Below, in pieces: positions 56,107-64,000 of a DNA stretch of 64,000 nucleotides; within the stretch, counting starts at the first letter, position 1; each line of letters opens with the position of its first letter. The notes beneath the pieces were generated by a model, which worked only from the letters and a program-made list of their open reading frames with translations, did not search any database and had not been told where the DNA came from. The position numbers were made by a program, and so were the translations under genes. The stretch is taken from NCBI RefSeq assembly GCF_034190915.1, contig NW_026947484.1, forward strand, positions 69,271,482-69,335,481. Reading direction: 5' to 3'. The stretch comes from Cavia porcellus. Lineage: Eukaryota > Chordata > Mammalia > Rodentia > Caviidae.

Positions 56107-57291
56107 AATTTTAAAATTTCAAAAATAATTTAAAAAGAGAATGCTAAGTTTCCAAAAATAATTGGTGGGAATTAAGGGTAGGGATACATAAAGAAAGTCA
56201 ATAAAGTTTTGTTAGATGCAATGAGATTTCAGAACCTTGACCCATTCCAGGTTTTGGTCCCATTCAATTCATGCCACAAGGCTATAGAAGAACACACTGT
56301 ACAAAATTTTTTTCTTTTTGCAGATAATTTGCCTTCCTGAATAATTCACATGGTAACTAAGTTCACTTGGCTATAATTGCATAAGATATTGCCTGACCCT
56401 TTTTTCAGTGTTGTAATATTTTCTCCCTATAAGATTCTCTGAAAACTTATCATAAAATAGCTTCTTGAGTTAAAAGAAAGAAAACATCAAATAAATTTTT
56501 TCTTTCTTGAATCACAATTAATTGAAGATACAGTATACTTAACATTAGTCTAAGACAATAAATATTTATTTTGTTTTTTAATGCAAAGTGCTGCTTACAC
56601 TGGCAAACTTGTGTGACTTAACAATCATATGGCTACTGAGTGAATTTTAATAATTAAAAGTATGTGTATCCAAAAGAAATACATGAATCCACACTTCAAT
56701 TTGGATCAAAATCTGCAAAAGAGTGTGAAGAGCTCTCTTGTGAAGAGCTCAGCTCTCTAATTTCAAACTATATCTTTCCTCTCTCTACCTCTTTATCTGT
56801 GACTCTACTTCTGCCTCTAGCTTGATCTGTAAATGGCATGTTAAAAGAGACACAAAACAAAAGAAAAACAAACAAAGCATCAAAACCCACCTTCACCTCA
56901 TTTACTGTACAGAGGGAAATGTGAATTTAGTCTCTTCCATGAACCTCTCTGACGCTGTCTGGCCCACTGTTTGAGGTCTGGGAAAGTCTAACCCCTCATT
57001 CCACAAATAAATCAATGCTTGTACTCAAAGCCCATTTTGAAAGCATCAAGATCACACAGACAAACACATGCACACATACCACAGATAACATTAGGGCTGA
57101 AATACTGATTGCAAAGAGTTAAATTCAATGATTTCTGGGATAGATCAGAAGGCAGATGATGGTGACTGAATCTAGGATCACAAGGGTAGGAACCCCAGGG
57201 TGCGTAACCAACAAAGGGTGAACACTGTCTCCCATCCTTAGGGTAGTGTTGTTCCATTCTTTTCATTCTTCTCTGGTGCTTCCAACTACTT

Positions 57292-57293
<2 letters not shown>
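56107..57293. other. Unique sequence, no gene recognised
   Basis: AT-rich single-copy-like DNA with no recognised repeat or exon. Confidence 0.45.

Positions 57294-57339
<46 letters not shown>
57294..57339. repeat. (CA)n microsatellite
   Basis: About 23 uninterrupted CA units. Confidence 0.97.
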
Positions 57340-57341
<2 letters not shown>

Positions 57342-60300
57342 CTAGATATGTGTTACTTCCCAGTCTACTTTGCTTGCTCCATGGGTTTAAGTTTTTATTA
57401 GTTCCCATCACACGTGGAGAAATCTGTTATTGATGCCAAAGTAGTCAATTACAATGCCACAACACGTAAGCACCATGATCCAGAAGAGAGACGAAAATCC
57501 CACCTCATAGCCTTTGTCCATGCTGAGACACATGAGCAAGATGGTACAAGGCTTCATCACCTCCATGCACAAAACCTGGGGCCAAAGCAACTGCCTCTCT
57601 CCTCCTCTCCACTTACCTTGATTCTCATTTGAAGTTCTCTTTTTAAAAATAAGAAAATAAAATAATAGAACGTACTGGATGGTGAGGCATAGCCCTGTCT
57701 CTGTGATGATCAAAGGTAGGCACAAAGACAGAACTTCCTGCAGCCCTCTTCCTTTAGCAAAGGCTAGTCCCACACAGTCTTCTCATTCTCTTCATATTTT
57801 TCTAGCCTCCACTTTCCCTATTTACTGAATGTATTTCTATGCATTTAAAAATAGATGTAGAAAGAAAGAAAAACAGCCTAGCCCTAACTTTACCTTTGAA
57901 ACATGCATCCAAAGATGTTTACGATGTTTAAGTTAAGCCCTTTTTAAAGGCTCTGGGGACTTCCTGTCTTCATCACAAATTGGGAAGCAACTTATTACCC
58001 ACTTGCTATGACTGAGAATCTGGTGTGGAGTTTAGTACAGTCAGTCACACATTACTCAACAACCAGGAAACACAGTGACCGATATGTTGGTCGGTAATTT
58101 CATCTTGCGTGAATACCATTGTATCTGCTTTCACAAGCTAAAACAGCCTAGGTGTGGCCTCCGCATAGAACCAGGACACATAACACAAGATGTGGAAGGC
58201 ACCACATACTTTGTTACAATAAACTTCCTTTAGTAAGTGGGAATATGCTCTCAAATAATGGTAAAATGTATAATATGGAAGGCACATAGGCCAGTAATGT
58301 GATCATCTACCTCCGTTGTCAATTATTATATACATACATGATTGTAGTGCTATCCTTCCATACAGCTGGCAGGTAGTAGAATGGTTCACACTGTCATCAC
58401 CACAAGTATGTGGGAATGTGTCGCACTACAGAGTTATAACTATAGTATCCTAGGTAATAGGAATTTTTTAGCCCCATTACCATCTAATTGGACCACTGTA
58501 GCATATAGCATAGGGCAATGTCACATAACATATTATATGTGGTCTGTCACCAAGCACAACTCTGTTATGTTTGCATGTAATACTTGAATTATTTCACAAC
58601 CATCCCTTGGATATTTATTCTTTGTGTTTTACAAATAAGGAATCTGGAGCTCATAGACCTTATGTATCTACCAACTAGTAGGTATAAGAAACCAGTTTTA
58701 AACTTGAGTCTTTCAACTCTCTCTTGCTGCTATATTGAACTTCTAACAGTTTTATCTCTTGTAGCTGGACGGAGTTGGATTCAATGCACAGCATTTTTTC
58801 TCCTATCCTAACATCATTCGAGACTCTTGTTTGTATAATTTTCTCCATGTGGATGTCATTATCAGCTGGTGTGATGACATTGGCTGGACATCGGCTGTCC
58901 CACCCATGGACTCGTATCTCCTTCATGATCCACTTATCTTCATTGGGATCACTGTTGGCATTCATTAAGAATGCTCTTGGCCACCAGTAACAGACAGAGG
59001 CTTCAACCATGAGAGCATCTGAATTAGATAAGATCCTCACTAGTATGGGCTCAAAGATGAATGAGAATAATTCAAAATGAGCTCAAATGTGACAGTTTAA
59101 TTTTATTGCCCCATTTACTTATGACCAAATTGTAAAAATAAAAAGAAAGTACTGCAGCTCAGGGAAACAAACTAATGATCCTTAATGTCTTCTTTTCTTC
59201 CAAGAATGTGCCCAAATTTCACAGCAGGAGAGCTCAGAACTGCACACTAACTGCCCTTGATATAATTTATTTGAAAAAAGAGTCAAGTCAACATCAAATA
59301 TCCCTCACTATGATCAAATAAAGAGATTCTCACTTCCCGAATTAGAACAGCTTATGTTCTGTTCCTCAAACATCATCAAATCCACAGCATCTTGTTTTCG
59401 ATCCTTATGAATGATTTAGCAACTGAATAATATCTCCATTCATATATTTCTTTTTTGCAGCAATAAATGGTGATGGTGAAAATGTCAAAACAAACCTCTG
59501 GAGGGACGCCACGATTGGAAAGGGATTGTGACCGGTATGCACATTTCAGTGTACACTTCTGATGCACTGAAGCACACTCTGACTGTGAAGACTGGTTTAC
59601 CCCACACTGCACAATTAGCTCAGGTCCAGGATGTGTTTCATAAATCTTTAGAATTCCTCCATTTCTAGGTGGGCTCAAAGCATCAGAGAATACTAGGTAA
59701 AAATGGCATCAACTCGCTGAGTGGGCTGCAGCCTCTCCATTTCAACTTCCTCTGTGATTTGCATGCAGATTTGGCCAGAGAGCCTTCTGTCATTTGAGGG
59801 ACTCTCTCTACATGCCACTCCAAGGTCACAAATTAAACAATTGATGAAGATCCCCTTAGTACACCATTTCATCAGCATCCTGAATGGAACAAAATGACTG
59901 AGGGAAACACTAATTTTTCTCTTACAAATCTGCATTTTTATTAGAAGGGGAAAACGCATCCATGACTGATTTACAACAAACTGATTCAGTCCTTGGGGAG
60001 AGGCACTTTGCGTTTTGAACGAAATGTGGGTTTGGTTAAGAAGGATACAGAGAAGACTGGCTATTGGTTAGAGGCTGGCCATGTCTGCTATGCAAAACTC
60101 CATGCAGAATGTGGAACAACAATTTTTTTATATGACTCATGGTTTGGGAGGAGAACTGATGTGTTTATATAATCTTAAATGAAGCAAAACACTCAGTCAT
60201 GTCAAACGATTTCTCTTGATCCAGCTTCACAGGGCAACCAAAGTCTGTCCTGGTTTTGTTATTTCTTTTCAAATCTCTAAGAGGTCTCCAATTTTATTGC

Positions 60301-62685
60301 TCAATTTCTTGCCTCACTGGGAGTCATTCTTCCAGTTACCATTATAAAAGACTCTGCAGTCAGATTCCCAGCACATGTACACAGAAATTTACAAAAGTTC
60401 AATTCCAGGCATCAGCTCTTACCCTTCATTTTTAAACTCACTGACGGGTGGCTCTTGTACCAAGCCTGCAAGCGACAAGTCTTCCTGGCTTCCCTGTGTC
60501 AGTGGGCAAATGCCTTTTGCAAAAGAGCATGGCTTCACTGTAACTGGATCCATCCTTCCCTCGGGGCTTAGTTTTTGAACTTTTCTTTTGACGGGTGCTT
60601 TGACCTTTAGACCTCTATATTTCCAGCTAATCAATGGCAACCCAAAGTGAATTCCCAAATACTTTCTTACTCCCTCTCTTCTTCTGTATTCACTAACAAA
60701 TTGAAAGAACAAATGATTTCCATCACTTCTAATGTGGCCAAATCTTATTGTTCTCCAAATTTATCTTTCTTCCAATTATTTTTTATTATTCCAGCATCAA
60801 GAACTGTAATTCATTCAGAAGCCCCTTTATGCAGAATTCAAATGCACACAGATTGTAGATCACAAATTCAAAATTAGCAGTCTTTTGTTGCAATCATTGC
60901 GTTTTGTAGCAAATATTACACATACAAATTCTCATTAGGGCTTTTATCCTGCACTTCTATACACTCTTTTAGTGGCACTCATTATGATTACAGTAGTGCA
61001 TGAAAAAGAAGGGCATAGGAAGAAATCCTAAAAAATTTATAGGGAATGTGGCCTAATTTGTAAATTAATTATACACACTAATGATTAATAATTTAGAATG
61101 TAATGAAAATGGGATTTGGGTCACTTATTTCTAGGTTCATCTGTGAGTAACAGAGACCATCAAACTACAGTAGCTTAATGTAGACATTTATTTCCCTTTC
61201 ACTGCTTATACTTCATTGGGCAGGGGGCCAAGGGGAGATGACCAGGGAGGCCAAGATATGTGTTCAACCAGCTCGCAGTCACTGTTCTCAGCAAGCTATC
61301 AGGAAGGTGCTAGGGAGGCACGGAAATACAGCTCCTTGGTGTGACAGGGGTTGCTTAGCTAAATATCTGCAACCAGCAACTTTCAAGAAAGAAAGAATGG
61401 AAAAGGGGAGACAATTGTCACTGTCTATTATCTCACCGGTCTCTATTCAGTGGACACAGATTTCATTTTAATGTGTTCACTTTGGCTTGCACTGTGCCTC
61501 CTTCCGATCCAGCATCCTCAGCAGAGCGACACCACGCTCAAGGGGACACATTGGCCCTTGGAAAGAGGCACAGCAGGTCTCCCTTTCATTCTGTTTAAGA
61601 TATGACACACATCCAGCACACAACAGATTTGCAGTGTAACTGTGGCATTACACTTTTAGGAGGCAAACTTACAGGAGAAAAAAACCAAAATGCCCTTTGG
61701 ATGGAGGTAGAAAAAAAACTGAAAAAAAAAAAAAAGTCTGAGAAACACACAGGAGTTTTCAGAAACACACCTCAAGGACAGGCAAGGAGATCTGGATTCC
61801 TTATCAAAGCTTCTGTGTAGTGTTTTAAAGACTACAGAAATGCAACAAATTGAAAGAATCAGTCAATTTCTTGTTGGGCTGGCCATTCATCCATGCAAGA
61901 ATGTTTGTTGAGTACACATTGTGTGAAAATACACTGGATTCTGACACCACTGACTTTAAAAAAAGAAAAGAACAGAAAATTAGTTATGTAATTATCTAGT
62001 GGCTTCTGTTACAGATTTTGGCTGAATCTATGTTTCTGGCCCATACTAAATTGGCCACTGCTGACTAACTCTATCTATTTCTTCCTCTTCCTTTCTACCC
62101 CATTCACAGTATTCTAATGACTCTGGGACCAGATTTTTCAAACCAGCTGAGGCTCCTGATAGCCTGGTCATCCAGAGGACCTGGGACAGACGGTCATTAC
62201 ACCATTTCACACATGGTATTCATGGAAAACATTCAGTGAGCACCAATGGGCCAGAGTTAGTGGATGGTTAAGCACTAACGTGCCTGGAAAAAATGAAGTG
62301 GATCTGTTTCTATGCTTTAAAAGGTGAAGAATATTTGTAACTGAAAAGACTAGGAAAAGGTTATGCACTATGGGAGCATGTGATGAAGATCTGTAAGGTA
62401 ATGTAACTCCTCTCCGAAGGATGGAAGGGCGGGAGATGGAAGAAGAGAGAATGTGGTTCACTTGCCCATGAGACAGAATGGAAGGTACTGAGTGTTGGCC
62501 AGCAAGATGCAGCCTAGAGACACCAGCTTGGGCACTCGTCTCATTCTCTAGATGCTTCTGTGTCCCTATTTCTCCTCTCCTTCTCCTGTTCATTTTGTCT
62601 CTTGTGAAAACTCCAAAACTACCTCTCTGAAAAGGGTTTACCAACTTTACCTCTGTCTCCATCCACCAGTTTACTCACTTTCCTT
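57340..62685. other. Unique sequence, no gene confidently recognised
   Basis: Longest repeat-poor block in the window. It has several minus-strand frames of 88-121 codons (57408-57773, 58675-59040, 59376-59678, 59693-59959, 60419-60712). None has a recognised domain, and canonical splice pairs were not found for most. The end of the 58675-59040 frame overlaps a MIR-like remnant. Low-level exons cannot be excluded without conservation data. 61140-61300 has a phrase (TTTATTTCCCTTTCACTGC, then GGCAGGGGGCCAAGGGGAG) reminiscent of an old DNA-transposon family that I cannot name. Confidence 0.45.
58625..58730 (-). mobile_element. MIR-like ancient SINE remnant
   Basis: TTTTACAAATAAGGAATCTGGAGCTCA, then ACTAGTAGGTATAAGAAACCAG and AAACTTGAGTCTTTCAACTC, follows the order of an inverted MIR (TTTTACAGATGAGGAAACTGAGGC..ACAGCTAGTAAG..TTCAAACCCAGGTCT). 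Diverged but collinear. Confidence 0.6.
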
Positions 62686-62803
62686 ATATTATTCTTTCTC
62701 TGTATCGCTCTCTCGCTCGCTCTCTTGCTCTCTCTCTCTTCCTCTGTCTCTCCCTCCCTGTGTATCTCTCTCCCCCTCTCTTTCTCTGTACCTCTCTCTG
62801 AAT

Positions 62804-62855
<52 letters not shown>

Positions 62856-62862
62856 CCCCCTT
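62686..62862. repeat. Pyrimidine tract with (CT)n core
   Basis: T/C-rich DNA with a regular (CT)n core at 62809-62851 followed by a short C-run. Ser/Leu-rich and Glu/Arg-rich frames across it are repeat artefacts. Confidence 0.93.
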
Positions 62863-64000
62863 CCTGTAACTCTCCTTAAATGTTTCTCTAATTCACACAT
62901 TTTGCTGCTTGTCACCTCTTATGTCCCATAGTTTACCTTTTCTATGGGCATCTCTTGTATCCTTGATTTGTTACAAATACAGAATTTGAGGTCTTCTCCA
63001 AGGCAGTACTCTCCCCCAAAACACAGAGAATGAATCAAAATCTGCATTTCAACAAGATCTTCGAGTAATTCACATGCACATCAAAATTAGCGAAGCCCCT
63101 GTCTCATCTCCTCGCTCCATAAAAGATAAGGAACTATACCTCACCTGTACCCTGTGATGGCCACCTTGATAGTCTATCTGCTTCACTGCAATCACTTACT
63201 TTCCACTAGGAACTAGCCAAGCTGGACCTCCCATGAAAGATTTGTCCTGTGAAGGTTGTAGTCTCCTGGGAAGTAGTGTGATGATGTTGGGTCATGAGGA
63301 AAAGCGTTGCCCTGTGGTCCCATCGCATCTCCCAAATCTGAACATTGTTTCTCTTTATTTCGTATTTGTAAAATTTCTTTTTTGAGTGTTTATATTGTGC
63401 CAAGTTAACTTTCTCTCCCATCTTTCCTAAAAAGAACTATCACCTTTATTTCTGTGTTTTTTAATTCAAGGCTTGAAATAATTTATTCTACTTACTTTTC
63501 TGTGCCTTTATCATCCCCATGTCTCAATATTTTCAGCAACGTGTTACAGAATTATCTAGACATTTCCCCCTAAGGTATATGGGAAGAGCCCAGTGACTCT
63601 TTGCATGTATTTCTCTGCTTTTAGCTAAAGTGACAAATCTTCTCATCTTATCTATATGACACCAGAAAGTTAACTCTCCCCTACAGAAATTACCTCCTTT
63701 GCCTTCCCACTGGAATTTCACACACCTTCCAATAAGCCCATAGAGGTCATAATAAGCACACCGAAGATTAAAAACAGAGGGTCTATCAATTCAGAGGCTG
63801 AAACCACTCCCCTCCTGACAGCTCTCCCCTCCACCTGGCACTTCTGCATGGGAATCTCTGCTACTGTCTGTTGCACTAGGAACACAGACCAGACACACTG
63901 CTTCATTTCCAGTGCCCGGGCCTCACCCTCCTCCTTCCTCCTGGGCGTTATTGTCCATGAGGCCTTGGATGAAGCAGCTAACTCTCATCCACTTTTATTT
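62863..64000. other. Unique sequence, no gene recognised
   Basis: No repeat family or exon recognised. Minus-strand frames of 62-71 codons have no domains. Confidence 0.45.

Noticed and set aside
62552..62931. Ser/Leu-rich and Arg/Glu-rich open frames around the CT repeat
   Set aside because: Open only because the pyrimidine repeat contains no stop codon in those frames.
1..64000. CRISPR arrays, bacterial operons, phage or plasmid modules
   Set aside because: No regularly spaced direct repeats with unique spacers, no dense long reading frames or ribosome-binding sites; all repeat families seen are mammalian retroelements.

Overview
This is a stretch of mammalian nuclear DNA, almost certainly from a rodent. 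It carries tRNA-Ala-derived ID SINEs (GGGGCTGGGGATTTAGCTCAGC type), B1 pieces, MaLR-type LTRs, microsatellites and many LINE-1 copies. The ID consensus and the lack of mouse/rat-type B2 or B4 elements suggest a non-murid rodent, possibly a caviomorph (guinea-pig-like); that placement is a guess. I found no host protein-coding exon, rRNA, free-standing tRNA gene or CRISPR array that I can defend. The window looks like an intergenic or intronic repeat-rich region.

Layout. 1-7000 is mostly single-copy DNA with an ID fragment, a minus-strand MaLR LTR and an old L1-like T-rich block. 7000-9230 holds a minus-strand ORF1-only L1 fragment, a plus-strand L1 3' end and a fresh 90-bp tandem duplication. 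9230-15260 is mostly unique, with a B1/ID composite SINE and an MLT1-like LTR. 15265-25433 is a 10-kb cluster of at least four L1 copies, one of which contains an ORF1-only element. 26519-28739 is a complete MaLR retroelement (LTR-internal-LTR, 5-bp target duplication GTGCC). 28740-40500 is mainly unique DNA with two young ID SINEs, another MaLR LTR and small L1 fragments. 40500-56106 is a nested L1 block. 56107-64000 is unique DNA with a (CA)n, a pyrimidine tract and a MIR-like remnant.

The most informative part is 40500-52200. A near full-length L1 (repeated 5'UTR, ORF1, ORF2 with endonuclease and reverse transcriptase, long 3'UTR) was split in its 3'UTR by a complete minus-strand element at 47551-51556. 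That element has an L1-type ORF1 but no ORF2, joined directly to an L1-type 3'UTR, and is bounded by a 16-bp target duplication. Its ORF1 region was later split by a 767-bp polyadenylated cDNA (49002-49768) that ends in MLT1-like LTR sequence and has a perfect 15-bp target duplication. A second copy with the same ORF1-to-3'UTR junction lies at 22757-24572. This points to a HAL1-like (half-L1) family that was mobilised using another element's ORF2 protein. All L1 reading frames seen here are broken, so no copy in the window looks autonomous. ID SINEs, HAL1-like elements and the retrocopy all show the poly(A) tails and 13-17 bp duplications expected of L1 machinery.
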